Shown here: positions 53,210 through 62,772 of the stretch, in pieces
Position numbering within the stretch: the first letter of the stretch is position 1
How the letters are laid out: every line of letters starts with the position of its first letter
Source: CALODP01 sp942492055
GTDB lineage: Bacteria; Bacteroidota; Ignavibacteria; Ignavibacteriales; Melioribacteraceae
DNA length: 64,000 bases
Reading direction: 5' to 3'
Assembly: GCA_942492055.1 (NCBI GenBank)
Contig: CALODP010000002.1
Location: 124,001 to 188,000, forward strand
Made by a program: the position numbers and the translations under genes
Notes under the pieces: generated by a model
Database searches by the model: none
The model's input: the letters and a program-made list of their open reading frames with translations, nothing else
What the model was told of the DNA's origin: nothing

Positions 53210-54208
53210 ATGAGGATAGAGAAATTGGAAATTACCGAACTCAACGAGAAGATAAAGCGCGAAAGTGAGTTTATCGACATCCTTTTCAACGAATTGGGGA
53301 AAGTAATTGTCGGCCAAAAAGATATGGTCGAAAGATTGGTAGTCGGATTACTCGGAAACGGACATGTTTTGCTTGAGGGTGTTCCCGGATTGGCAAAGAC
53401 ACTTGCCATAAAATCACTTGCAAGTACTATGGACGCGAATTTCCAGAGAATTCAGTTTACACCTGATTTGTTACCTGCCGACTTATTGGGAACAATGGTC
53501 TATAATCAGAAAGACGGAAATTTTACTATTAAGAAGGGACCTATCTTCGCTAATTTTATTTTAGCGGATGAAATCAACCGTGCCCCCGCTAAAGTTCAAT
53601 CCGCTCTTTTGGAATCGATGCAGGAAAGACAAGTTACTATCGGTTCGGAAACATTCAAATTGGATGAACCATTTTTGGTTTTAGCTACTCAGAACCCGAT
53701 TGAACAGGAAGGAACTTATCCTTTGCCTGAAGCGCAAGTTGATCGTTTCATGCTTAAGGTGAAGATCTCTTACCCTACTAAAGAGGAAGAATTGAAAATA
53801 ATGCGTCAAAACGTAAACGGGACATTCCCAAAGATTTCTCCCGTAATTAAGCCGGCAGATATCATCAACGCCAGAAAACTTGTCAATGAAATATATGTGG
53901 ATGAAAAGATCGAAAAATATATTTTGGATATAGTTTTCGCTACACGTAATCCTCAAGATTACGGAATGAACGATCTTGTTGATTTGATAAGCTACGGCGG
54001 TTCTCCACGTGCTACCATAAACTTGGCACTAGGAGCAAGAGCGTTGGCATTTATCAGAAGACGCGGATATGTAATACCAGAAGATGTAAGAGCCATTTGT
54101 ATGGATGTAATGAGACACAGAATAGCTGTTACTTATGAAGCGGAAGCCGAAGATATTACATCTGAAAACATAATCCAAAGAGTATTGAATTCAGTCGAAG
54201 TTCCTTAA
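53210..54208 (+). CDS. moxR: MoxR-family AAA+ ATPase
   Basis: 332 residues. AAA+ core: Walker A EGVPGLAKTLA, Walker B FILADEINRAP, sensor FLVLATQNPIEQEG, and the MoxR C-terminal lid (YGGSPRATINLALGARALAF). MoxR ATPases act as chaperones with VWA proteins. It leads eight co-directional genes, a complete Bat cluster, with gaps of 0-24 bp or overlaps. Confidence 0.95.
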   Translation: MRIEKLEITELNEKIKRESEFIDILFNELGKVIVGQKDMVERLVVGLLGNGHVLLEGVPGLAKTLAIKSLASTMDANFQRIQFTPDLLPADLLGTMVYNQKDGNFTIKKGPIFANFILADEINRAPAKVQSALLESMQERQVTIGSETFKLDEPFLVLATQNPIEQEGTYPLPEAQVDRFMLKVKISYPTKEEELKIMRQNVNGTFPKISPVIKPADIINARKLVNEIYVDEKIEKYILDIVFATRNPQDYGMNDLVDLISYGGSPRATINLALGARALAFIRRRGYVIPEDVRAICMDVMRHRIAVTYEAEAEDITSENIIQRVLNSVEVP

Positions 54209-54224
54209 TAGGTAGTTTATTGTT

Positions 54225-55100
54225 ATGCTGACGAAAGAATTATTAAAGCAAGTAAAGCAAATTGAGATAAAGACGCGCGGAATTGTAAACGAAGTCTTCT
54301 CCGGTGAATACCATTCGGTATTTAAGGGGAGAGGTATGGAGTTTTCCGAAGTTCGCGAATATCAAATAGGTGATGATATTCGTTCGATCGATTGGAACGT
54401 AACCGCGCGAAGTAATAGCCCCTACGTAAAGGTCTTCGAAGAGGAACGTGAACTCACCGTAATGCTATTGGTAGATATGAGTGGTTCCTTGATGTTCGGA
54501 AGCGTGGATAAAACAAAAAAACAGATAGCGGCCGAATTAACCGCTATCCTTGCTTTTTCCGCTATGAAGAATAACGACAAAGTAGGGCTTATTCTGTTTA
54601 CCGATAGAATAGAAAAGTTTGTTCCTCCCCGCAAAGGAAGAAGCCACGGCTTAAGGATTATTCGTGAAATACTCTCCTTCGAGCCGATCGGGAATCAGAC
54701 TGATATCAGAGGGGCACTGGAATATTTCAATCATACTATCAAGAAAAAGAGTATAGCCTTTTTGATATCCGATTTTATTGACGAAGGGTACGATAAAATT
54801 CTAAAGATAGTTGGTAAAAAACACGATTTAATCGGAATGGTTCTTCGCGATCCGAGAGAAAAGGAATTGCCCAAAGCAGGGTTGATAAAATTTCTCGACG
54901 CCGAGACCGGAGAGATTAGAGTGATTGATACAAGTGATAAAAAAGTAAGAAGACATTTCGAAGAATCTCTCGGAAAGTTAGAGACGGGACGAAAACAGCT
55001 TTTCATGAAAAGCCGATTGGATGCCGTTGAGATAGATGCCGGGGGATCTTACATAAAACCATTAGTTGATTTCTTCAAACTAAGAGAAAAAAGATTTTGA
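54225..55100 (+). CDS. DUF58 protein (VWA-like)
   Basis: 291 residues. The DUF58 signature is present (GDDIRSIDWNVTARSNSPYVKVFEEERE) followed by a VWA-like fold with a MIDAS-type LLVDMSGSLMFG. It is the normal partner encoded after moxR. Stop TGA 55098-55100 overlaps the TTG start of the next gene. Confidence 0.93.
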   Translation: MLTKELLKQVKQIEIKTRGIVNEVFSGEYHSVFKGRGMEFSEVREYQIGDDIRSIDWNVTARSNSPYVKVFEEERELTVMLLVDMSGSLMFGSVDKTKKQIAAELTAILAFSAMKNNDKVGLILFTDRIEKFVPPRKGRSHGLRIIREILSFEPIGNQTDIRGALEYFNHTIKKKSIAFLISDFIDEGYDKILKIVGKKHDLIGMVLRDPREKELPKAGLIKFLDAETGEIRVIDTSDKKVRRHFEESLGKLETGRKQLFMKSRLDAVEIDAGGSYIKPLVDFFKLREKRF

Positions 55101-56047
55101 AACCGTTAGTAAGAGTAGTAATAGTTTTTCTGGGTTTGTTATGCGGAACCCTTTCCGCTCAGGACATTAAAGTATTTGCCGATACCGATTCCTCGGATTA
55201 TCGCATCGGTGATTATATCAATTATAAACTGGAAATACGTCACGGAAAAGATGTAGAGGTGATAATCCCTTCTATAAAGGATAGCGTAAATAACCTTACC
55301 TTTATTAAGGAGAATGAACCCTTTAAAAACGAATTGGATAAAGAGATAGTTGAGATAAGAAACTATGTTTTTTCCAATTACGATTCTGCCGCTGTTACCA
55401 TCCCTTCTTATAAGATTCAATATAAGGGAAAGGGAGCTACCGAATTATATTCGGCAAAGGTAAATCCGGTTGATATTGTTATCCATTCCTTTAAGGTCAA
55501 TCCGCAGAAAGGAATAATTGATATTAAAAAGCCTGTCACTGTTCCTATCGACTGGGTCTTTGTTTTGATTATCATTCTGATAATAATCATTGTGGTTCTT
55601 CTGATTGTTTACGGAATAATATATTACAGAAAGAAGAAAGCAGCCAGAGAGCCGGAGAGAGTTACAATAACATTGACTCCTCAAAAAATCGCTATGGATT
55701 CTCTGATCAAGTTAGAAGAGAAGGAGCTATGGCAAAACGGAATGGTTAAGGAATATCATTCGGAGATTACCGGAGTTATAAGAAAATATTTCCAAGGAAG
55801 ATATCAGTTTGCCGCTATGGAAATGCCATCTTCCGAAGTTCTTGATAATCTTAAATATATCAATGAGAGCGAAGGGATATTTGACGTAACCAGAGATTTC
55901 TTGAATAATGCCGATATGGTTAAGTTTGCCAAGTTCCAGCCGATGCCGGAAATCAATATGGAAATGATGACACAGGCCAAAGAGATAGTAGAGAAAACCA
56001 AAACTATTGATATCTTTTCCGACGACGAGGAGGTGAAGGATGTTTAA
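55097..56047 (+). CDS. Bat-cluster membrane protein with BatD/DUF4381-like layout
   Basis: 316 residues from TTG 55097, overlapping the previous stop. Signal peptide at 1-21 (VVIVFLGLLCGTLSAQ), a beta-sandwich periplasmic part, one membrane helix (WVFVLIIILIIIIVVLLIVYGI), then a cytoplasmic helical region (VIRKYFQGRYQFAAMEMPSSEVL) like the C-terminal part of BatD/DUF4381 proteins. It overlaps batA by 8 bp. Probably assembles with the VWA proteins at the membrane. Confidence 0.8.
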   Translation: MKPLVRVVIVFLGLLCGTLSAQDIKVFADTDSSDYRIGDYINYKLEIRHGKDVEVIIPSIKDSVNNLTFIKENEPFKNELDKEIVEIRNYVFSNYDSAAVTIPSYKIQYKGKGATELYSAKVNPVDIVIHSFKVNPQKGIIDIKKPVTVPIDWVFVLIIILIIIIVVLLIVYGIIYYRKKKAAREPERVTITLTPQKIAMDSLIKLEEKELWQNGMVKEYHSEITGVIRKYFQGRYQFAAMEMPSSEVLDNLKYINESEGIFDVTRDFLNNADMVKFAKFQPMPEINMEMMTQAKEIVEKTKTIDIFSDDEEVKDV

Positions 56048-57035
56048 CGACGTCAGCTTCGCTTATCCTTATGTTCTACTCGGATTAGTTATTATTCCCG
56101 TAATGGGGCTCTATTATTGGAAAAAGCATAAAAAGAAATCTCCGACAGTTACTTTTTCCTCAATGAGAATTTTCAAAGGTTTCAAACCTACATTGAGGGA
56201 ACGTCTTATACATTTTCCTGTGATATTGAGATTACTCGCCTTATCATTTTTGATTGTAGCTCTGGCAAGACCTCAATCCTTTTCTACCGGAGAGAATGTC
56301 TATACCGAAGGAATAGATATCGCTATGTTGCTTGATATTTCCGGAAGTATGCTTGCCGAAGATTTCAAACCGAATCGATTGGAAGCGGCAAAGAATGTAA
56401 TAGACGAATTTATTGCCGGAAGAACATCCGATAAAATAGGTATGGTTGTTTTTGCAGGGGAGAGTTTTACACAATGTCCTTTGACAATAGATTATTCCGT
56501 TCTTAGAAATCTGTTAAAGGATATAGAAAGCGGAATGCTGGAAGACGGAACAGCAATCGGTAACGCGATCGCGAATGGTGTTAATCGTTTGAAAGATAGC
56601 AAAGCGAAAAGTAAGATAATCATACTCCTTACGGATGGTGTAAGTAATCGTGGTGAAGTTGATCCGATTACAGCGGCTCAAATTGCGCAAACATATGGAA
56701 TAAGAATATATACGGTTGGTGTCGGCACAAAGGGGGAAGCCCCTTATCCGGTTAGAACACCTTTCGGAAAACAATATCAAATGGTGCCGGTAGAAATTGA
56801 CGAGGCTACTTTGCAGAAAATTGCCGGAATTACGGATGGAAAATATTTTCGCGCCACTGATAACGAAAAATTAGCCCGGATATACGAAGAGATTGACGAA
56901 ATGGAAAAAACAAGAGTGGAAATAACTTCGTATAGGAACGCTACGGAATTATACTACGGATGGGCTTTTGCCGGTCTGTTATTAATAATATTGGAATTAA
57001 CTTTAGTAAGAACATATTTAAGAAGATTACCATAA
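56040..57035 (+). CDS. batA: BatA-type VWA membrane protein
   Basis: 331 residues. Two N-terminal helices (YVLLGLVIIPVMGLYYW, ILRLLALSFLIVALARPQ), a VWA domain with MIDAS residues LLDISGSM, the Thr in EDGTAIGNAI and LLTDGVSNRG, and a C-terminal membrane helix (WAFAGLLLIILELTLV). It binds a divalent metal and presumably a partner in the Bat complex. Ten bases separate it from batB. Confidence 0.93.
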   Translation: MFNDVSFAYPYVLLGLVIIPVMGLYYWKKHKKKSPTVTFSSMRIFKGFKPTLRERLIHFPVILRLLALSFLIVALARPQSFSTGENVYTEGIDIAMLLDISGSMLAEDFKPNRLEAAKNVIDEFIAGRTSDKIGMVVFAGESFTQCPLTIDYSVLRNLLKDIESGMLEDGTAIGNAIANGVNRLKDSKAKSKIIILLTDGVSNRGEVDPITAAQIAQTYGIRIYTVGVGTKGEAPYPVRTPFGKQYQMVPVEIDEATLQKIAGITDGKYFRATDNEKLARIYEEIDEMEKTRVEITSYRNATELYYGWAFAGLLLIILELTLVRTYLRRLP

Positions 57036-57044
57036 GAAGAAGAT

Positions 57045-58073
57045 ATGTATAGATTTGCGAATCCCGAATATTTGTACGCGCTTTATCTGATCCCTCTTTT
57101 TATTCTTGTCTATTGGTACACAAGACGATTACAAAAAAGAGGAATGAATAATTTTGCCAATAGCGCAATGCACAAAGTTTTGATTCCGCTGAAAAGCCGA
57201 TTTAAATCTCTGACGAAATTTATCGTTTCGATGATTGCGTTTGTTTTGTTAACCATTGGAGTAGCCAATCCTCAGATTGGGACGAGAATTGAGGAAGTTA
57301 AGCAAGTTGGTATTGATGTGTTTATTTTGCTTGATGTCTCTTTGAGTATGAAGGCCGAAGATATTAAACCGAGCCGTTTGGAAAAAGCAAAGTATTCAAT
57401 AGGAAAGCTTGTTCAAAAATTACAAGGGGATCGAATCGGGTTGATAGTTTTTTCGGGAGCGGCTTATGTGCAATTCCCTTTAACTACCGATTACGCGGCG
57501 GCAAGTTTGTTCCTTAATTCGGTTGATGTCTCCTCTGTACCTCAGCCGGGAACAGCAATTGAGCCGGCAATACAATTGGCAATGAGTTCCTTCAAATCGG
57601 ACGCAGAAACTAAAAAAGCCATTGTGGTTATTACCGACGGAGAAGATCACGAAGGGGATTTGGATAAGATTGCCAAATCGGCCACGGAAAAAGGAGTATC
57701 AATTTATACGATTGGTTACGGTTCCCCTGCGGGAGTTCCTATTCCTGTTTATAATTCCGCCGGCGTTAGAGTAGATTATAAAAAAGATCGCTATAGTAAT
57801 GTGGTCCTTACGAAATTAGATGAAAATACATTGAAACAACTCGCTTCGGCAGGAGGGGGAAAGTATTATCACGGATCAAATACGGAAGATGAACTTGAGT
57901 TAATATATAAAGATCTATCCAGCTTGGAAAAAGCGGAGTTCGGAGCAACAAAGATTACTCAATATGAAGACAGATTTTATTATTTCATATTCCCTGCGTT
58001 ATTGTTATTGATTATTGAGTTTTTTATTTCGGAAAATAAGTCAAAACTTTCTCAAAGATTTGACGAGGTATAA
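57045..58073 (+). CDS. batB: BatB-type VWA membrane protein
   Basis: 342 residues. Same layout as BatA: N-terminal helices, VWA with LLDVSLSM (D-x-S-x-S kept), PGTAIEPAI and VITDGEDHEGD, and a C-terminal helix (YYFIFPALLLLIIEFFI). BatA and BatB are paralogues that usually act together. The next gene's ATG follows directly after its stop. Confidence 0.93.
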   Translation: MYRFANPEYLYALYLIPLFILVYWYTRRLQKRGMNNFANSAMHKVLIPLKSRFKSLTKFIVSMIAFVLLTIGVANPQIGTRIEEVKQVGIDVFILLDVSLSMKAEDIKPSRLEKAKYSIGKLVQKLQGDRIGLIVFSGAAYVQFPLTTDYAAASLFLNSVDVSSVPQPGTAIEPAIQLAMSSFKSDAETKKAIVVITDGEDHEGDLDKIAKSATEKGVSIYTIGYGSPAGVPIPVYNSAGVRVDYKKDRYSNVVLTKLDENTLKQLASAGGGKYYHGSNTEDELELIYKDLSSLEKAEFGATKITQYEDRFYYFIFPALLLLIIEFFISENKSKLSQRFDEV

Positions 58074-58889
58074 ATGGTTATGAAAAACAGAAGAGTAAGA
58101 ATAAATTTATCTATTCTATTTATTTTTGTATTTGCGATTTGTTCGCAAGCGCAATCATTGCGATCTTTGGTAAATGATGGAGTTGATAAATATAAAGAAG
58201 AGAAATATTCCGACGCGGAAATAAACTTTAAGAAGGGATTGGAGAAAGATCCTAATTCTTTCGAAGGGCATTTTAATTTGGGAGACGCTCTCTTTAAACA
58301 AGGAAGATACGACGAAGCCCTGAAATCTTATAAAAGCGCTCTATCATTTGCGAAAAGTGATTATCAAAAATCGGGTGTTTACCACAATATCGGAAACACT
58401 ATGTTATATTCGCAGAAATTAAAAGAAGCGGTAAGCGCCTATTCGGAAGCATTGAAGTTGAATCCGAATGACATGGGGACGAAGTATAATTTATCATACG
58501 CGCTAAAGCAGATGAAACAACCGCCGCAGCAAGATAAAGATAATAAAGACGATAAGAATAAAGATAAGAATCAAAACAAAGATCAAAATAAAGATCAGAA
58601 CAAGGATCAGAAGCAAGACCAGGATAAAGATAAAAAAGAAGATCAGGATAAGAAAGATAATCAGGATCAGAAGGATCAAAACAAAGATCAGCAACAGAAC
58701 GGAAATGATAAGGACAAAGAGAAAGATAAGCAGAATCAACAACAACAGCAGAAGCAGGAAAGTAAACCTGAAATTTCAAAAGAGGAAGCTCAGAGAATTC
58801 TTAACGCTTTGAAAAATAACGAAGCTGATCTGCAAAAGAAATTACGAAAGCACAAGGGGAAAGCCCGTAAGACCGAAAAAGATTGGTAA
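58074..58889 (+). CDS. batC: BatC-type TPR protein with Lys/Asp/Gln-rich tail
   Basis: 271 residues. Signal peptide (about 1-27, LFIFVFAICSQA), three TPR units (residues about 30-145; NLGDALFKQGRYDEALKSY, YHNIGNTMLYSQKLKEAVSAY), then about 100 residues of extremely charged low-complexity sequence made of K, D, N and Q, and a basic end (KLRKHKGKARK). The TPRs probably bind a Bat partner in the periplasm. ATG at 58074 or 58080. Confidence 0.88.
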   Translation: MVMKNRRVRINLSILFIFVFAICSQAQSLRSLVNDGVDKYKEEKYSDAEINFKKGLEKDPNSFEGHFNLGDALFKQGRYDEALKSYKSALSFAKSDYQKSGVYHNIGNTMLYSQKLKEAVSAYSEALKLNPNDMGTKYNLSYALKQMKQPPQQDKDNKDDKNKDKNQNKDQNKDQNKDQKQDQDKDKKEDQDKKDNQDQKDQNKDQQQNGNDKDKEKDKQNQQQQQKQESKPEISKEEAQRILNALKNNEADLQKKLRKHKGKARKTEKDW

Positions 58890-58912
58890 CAAAATAGATA
58901 CAAGTTGGGGAA

Positions 58913-60748
58913 ATGAATTTTAGTAAGAAAAATATTTCTTTATTTATATTATGCGCTGTTCTATTTAGCCACAGTTTGTTTGCGCAAAGCTTCAAATCTA
59001 GTGTTGATAGAACCACAGTCGGAACTAACGAACGATTCCAGGTAGATTTTACTTTTGAAGGAGGGAACGGAGCTGATAATTTCACACCTCCTACTTTCAG
59101 AGGATTTAAGGTTTTGTCCGGACCGAATCAATCTTCCAGTATGCAAATTATTAATGGGGATGTGACCGCTTCTATAACATATTCCTTTTGGTTAATTGCT
59201 TCAGAAGTAGGGAAGGAAACAATAGGACCGGCATCTGTTACTTACAAAGGGAAGATATATAGAACCAAGCCGGTTGAAATAACGGTAGTAAAGGGAAAAG
59301 CTCCTTCGCAAAAGGGAAATGGTAATAACGGGGAGACCGGTCTTTCTGACGAAGAGATCTCCAAAAATCTGTTTATCCTTGCGCAACCGAATAAAAGGAA
59401 TGTATATCAAGGGGAAGAAGTTCTGGTAACTTATAAGCTTTATGTAAGAATGAGTATTTCCACTCCTACCATAAGCAAAGTTCCTACTTACCCCGGATTC
59501 TGGGCCGAAGATTTGGAAACGGATAATAATCTCAGAATGAGTTCGGAAATGTATAAGGGGGAGAGATACAAAGTTGCGGTACTAAAGAAAGTAGCTCTTT
59601 ACCCGACTAAGACCGGTAAATTGACTACTACTCCTTTTGAATTGACTGTTCCGATTATCGTAAAGAAGAAAAGAAGAAGCGGAGATCCTTTTGACGAATT
59701 TTTTAATGATTCCTTTTTCGGAAGAAGAGAAACGGTTGAATATTTGGCAAAATCCAATTCACTTAGCATTAATGTAAAACCATTGCCCGAAGCCGGAAAG
59801 CCGGAATCATTTAACGGAGCTGTTGGAGAATTTACTTTTACTTCATCAATAGATAACCAAATTGTAAAAGCTAACGAGCCTGTAACAATTAAACTTGCTA
59901 TCGAAGGTAGAGGTAATATCAGTTTGATAAATCCTCCCGAGATAAAACTTCCTGCCGGATTCGAGAAGTATGAACCGAAGACAACGGAAAAGACAAGTAA
60001 GAATAATTATGTGTCGGGCAAAAAGATGGTTGAATATCTTGTTGTTCCCAGAATAGAAGGGAAGAAAACAATTGCTCCAATTGAGTTTTCCTATTTTAAT
60101 CCGGCTACAAAGAAATATACTACAGTCAGTTCACCTGAGTTTTCTTTGGAAGTTACTCCCGGAGATAAGCAATATACATCTGCCGGCGGAGGTATAACGA
60201 AAACCGATGTAAAATATTTATCGGAAGATATTCGGTTTATCAAAACTGCCGAAGCGAATTTACTTAGGAAAGAGGAAGTAGAATTAATAGGCAATTGGTT
60301 TTGGGTTCTCTCGGCACTGCAGTTGTTAGGTTTCTTCGGATTTATCGCTTTTACAAGACACCAGGCGAAAATGAGTGGTGATGTACAATTATTGAAATAT
60401 AAAAAGGCCGAGAAAGTTGCCAAAGCCAAACTAAAGAAAGCGAAAATAGCTTTGGATGCCGGAAATATCGGAGAGTATTATAACGAGTTATCCAGTTCAC
60501 TTTATGGTTATCTGGAAGATAAATTGGCTATGCAAAAAGCTGATTTCACAAGGCAGAAAGCTTTGGATGAGTTGAAGCAAAGAGGAGTAGCCGAAGATTA
60601 TATTTCTAAGTTGGAAGAGACCTTAGATAAATGCGAATTCGTTAGATTTGCTCCTCAAGGAGAAAATAAGGCTAGCGCGCAGGGGATATATAACGCTACC
60701 GTAGAACTTATTGTTAAACTTGACGAATCAATTTCCAGCAAGAGATAA
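58913..60748 (+). CDS. batD: BatD-type protein
   Basis: 611 residues. Signal peptide at 1-25 (LFILCAVLFSHSLFAQ), repeated beta-sandwich (BatD) modules in the periplasm (NERFQVDFTFEGGNG, ANEPVTIKLAIEGRGN, LINPPEIKLPAGFE), a membrane helix near 460 (WFWVLSALQLLGFFGFIAF), and a cytoplasmic helical C-terminus (YNELSSSLYGYLEDKLA). Length and order match the Bacteroidota BatD. It overlaps no gene; batE begins 10 bp on. Confidence 0.92.
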   Translation: MNFSKKNISLFILCAVLFSHSLFAQSFKSSVDRTTVGTNERFQVDFTFEGGNGADNFTPPTFRGFKVLSGPNQSSSMQIINGDVTASITYSFWLIASEVGKETIGPASVTYKGKIYRTKPVEITVVKGKAPSQKGNGNNGETGLSDEEISKNLFILAQPNKRNVYQGEEVLVTYKLYVRMSISTPTISKVPTYPGFWAEDLETDNNLRMSSEMYKGERYKVAVLKKVALYPTKTGKLTTTPFELTVPIIVKKKRRSGDPFDEFFNDSFFGRRETVEYLAKSNSLSINVKPLPEAGKPESFNGAVGEFTFTSSIDNQIVKANEPVTIKLAIEGRGNISLINPPEIKLPAGFEKYEPKTTEKTSKNNYVSGKKMVEYLVVPRIEGKKTIAPIEFSYFNPATKKYTTVSSPEFSLEVTPGDKQYTSAGGGITKTDVKYLSEDIRFIKTAEANLLRKEEVELIGNWFWVLSALQLLGFFGFIAFTRHQAKMSGDVQLLKYKKAEKVAKAKLKKAKIALDAGNIGEYYNELSSSLYGYLEDKLAMQKADFTRQKALDELKQRGVAEDYISKLEETLDKCEFVRFAPQGENKASAQGIYNATVELIVKLDESISSKR

Positions 60749-60758
60749 AGAGAAGAAG

Positions 60759-61520
60759 ATGAAAAGAAAAATATTATATATATCACTATTGGTTATGTCC
60801 CTTTTCGCGAATGTTTTTGCTTCGGAGGCGGGAACAATGTTGAAAGAGGGAAACGAATTATATCAGAATAAGGAGTTTACGGAAGCTATTAATAAATATG
60901 AGACAATTATTAATAATGGCTTTGTAAGTGACGCTCTGTATTACAATCTGGGTAATTCGTACTATCGAATCGGTTCCTTGGGTAAGGCGATTTTGAACTA
61001 CGAAAGAGGATTGAAACTTAATCCGAACGACGAAGATTTGAAATTCAATTTGAATATAGCGAAAGCCAGAAAGATAGATCAGATAGATGAAGTTCCGAAA
61101 CTCTTTATCGTTGAATGGTGGGAAGTATTGATAACACTCTTTACTCCTTCAGGATGGTCGGTAATAGTATCAATATTCTTATTCGGATTCCTTGTTTCGC
61201 TCGCTTTATATTTTACTTCCCGCTCGGGGAAAGTTCAAAGAAACTCTTTCTTGGGAGGTGCGGCATTTTGCGGCGCTTTGATTCTATCCGTAATACTCTT
61301 TATTTCCGAAATCGATAGAGAAAGCTCATCGGAATACGGAATAGTATTGAGCAATATTGTTACCGTTAAACAAAGCCCCGGCGAAGGAGCCGAAGACGCT
61401 TTTGTTTTGCATGAGGGAACCAAGTTCAGTATTACAGATAATGTAAAGGAATGGATTGAAGTAAAGTTGGCGGACGGGAAAGTAGGCTGGATGCCAATGG
61501 CCGATATGGAAGCCATCTGA
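60759..61520 (+). CDS. batE: BatE-type TPR/SH3 protein
   Basis: 253 residues from ATG 60759 (AGAGAAGAAG upstream; the longer frame inside batD is unlikely). Signal peptide (ILYISLLVMSLFANVFA), two TPR units (LYYNLGNSYYRIGSLGKAIL), two membrane helices (GWSVIVSIFLFGFLVSLALYF, AAFCGALILSVILFI) and a C-terminal bacterial SH3-like domain (NIVTVKQSPGEGA, LADGKVGWMPM). Last of the contiguous Bat genes. Confidence 0.9.
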   Translation: MKRKILYISLLVMSLFANVFASEAGTMLKEGNELYQNKEFTEAINKYETIINNGFVSDALYYNLGNSYYRIGSLGKAILNYERGLKLNPNDEDLKFNLNIAKARKIDQIDEVPKLFIVEWWEVLITLFTPSGWSVIVSIFLFGFLVSLALYFTSRSGKVQRNSFLGGAAFCGALILSVILFISEIDRESSSEYGIVLSNIVTVKQSPGEGAEDAFVLHEGTKFSITDNVKEWIEVKLADGKVGWMPMADMEAI

Positions 61521-61543
61521 TTTATATAAAAAGATTTTTCGTG

Positions 61544-61647
61544 GGGAATGCCTCCGAAGATAATCTTTCGTTAAAGAGAACCGAGAGTCGATTTCTTTCG
61601 AATTATCTCTTTGACTTATTTTATCTTAAGAGCCATTCCCTTTTTTT
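61544..61647 (+). terminator. Long-stem terminator after the Bat operon
   Basis: GGGAATG (61544-61550) pairs with CATTCCC (61634-61640), followed by seven T. Inner segments (AGATAAT/ATTATCT) also pair, giving a branched stem like that at 43017-43063 in its outer arms. Confidence 0.5.
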
Positions 61648-61679
61648 ATTAATTTATATCTGAAATAAAACGGAATAAT

Positions 61680-62765
61680 ATGGACGCGAAGAAATATAAT
61701 AATTTGAAACTGGGAATAAGTATCGCCGAAGGGATATTAACATTTGTCTTAATTTTGGGTTTTGTCTCATTTGGTTACAGTAAGGAATTTGAAAACTATC
61801 TCCGCCACTATTCGGAAAACAACTATCTGTTGTTGCTTGGTTTTCTATTTATAGTAGGTGGTGGCTTATCTGTTCTATTCTTTCCCGTAAAATATTATAC
61901 GGAATTTTATCTTGAGCATAAAAACAATTTATCCAACCAAAGCTTTTGGGGATGGATTCGGGAAGATCTAAAAGGATTGCTTGTCGGCGCGGTTATTGGT
62001 ATTCCGATCCTTTTTCTCTTCTATTTTATGCTTGATACCTTTAACGAATTATGGTGGTTGCCTTTCGCTATAGCTATGTTTCTGATATCTGTTGTTCTCG
62101 CGCAAATACTTCCTATTGTTATTTTGCCTATCTTCTATAAGATTCTTCCGATAGAAGATGAAGAATTGAAAGAAAGAATAATCTCGATGTCCGGAGCTGT
62201 TGGCATGAAGGTTGAAAACGTATTTTCGTTTGATATGAGTAAAAATACAAAGAAGGCAAATGCAGCCTTTACCGGATTGGGCAAGACAAAGAGAATAATT
62301 CTGGGGGATACTCTCCTTAGCGATTATACCAAAGATGAAATCGCTTCGGTAATCGCGCATGAATTGGGGCACTACAAGCATAAACATATTGTTAAGAATC
62401 TTATAATAAGTACCGCCTCCAGCTTTTTGCTTTTCTATTCGATAGCGGTGCTTTATAATGGTTCACTAGGGATATTCGGATTTGAAAAGATAACCGAGAT
62501 AGCGGCTCTTCCGTTACTGACATTATGGAGTATGCTAATCGGGTTATTGATGAATCCGATTACTAACTCAATATCAAGACGTTTCGAGTATCAGGCTGAT
62601 GATTACGCTGTTGAGGTAACCGGTGAAAAAGAGATCTTCGCCGAAGCGTTGAAAAAGATAAATGAACAGAACAAAGGGGATGAAGATCCGCATCCTTTGG
62701 TGGAATGGTTCTTTTACAGCCACCCGTCGATTAAAAACAGATTAGCTAATATTAACGAAAAATAG
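61680..62765 (+). CDS. M48 family membrane metallopeptidase (Ste24-like)
   Basis: 361 residues with several membrane helices (ILTFVLILGFVSFGY, LLLGFLFIVGGGLSVLFF, GAVIGIPILFLFYFML). The zinc site is VIAHELGHYKHKH with a third ligand Glu in RRFEYQADDYAV, as in CAAX prenyl protease 1/Ste24 peptidases. In bacteria such enzymes act in membrane-protein quality control; no prenyl substrate is expected. It follows the Bat operon after a terminator and is 7 bp before the last gene. Confidence 0.92.
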   Translation: MDAKKYNNLKLGISIAEGILTFVLILGFVSFGYSKEFENYLRHYSENNYLLLLGFLFIVGGGLSVLFFPVKYYTEFYLEHKNNLSNQSFWGWIREDLKGLLVGAVIGIPILFLFYFMLDTFNELWWLPFAIAMFLISVVLAQILPIVILPIFYKILPIEDEELKERIISMSGAVGMKVENVFSFDMSKNTKKANAAFTGLGKTKRIILGDTLLSDYTKDEIASVIAHELGHYKHKHIVKNLIISTASSFLLFYSIAVLYNGSLGIFGFEKITEIAALPLLTLWSMLIGLLMNPITNSISRRFEYQADDYAVEVTGEKEIFAEALKKINEQNKGDEDPHPLVEWFFYSHPSIKNRLANINEK

Positions 62766-62772
62766 ATCAGAT

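Noticed and set aside
58503..58745. Very hydrophobic minus-strand frame inside batC
   Set aside because: It arises from the complement of the Lys/Asp/Gln-rich repeat codons of BatC.
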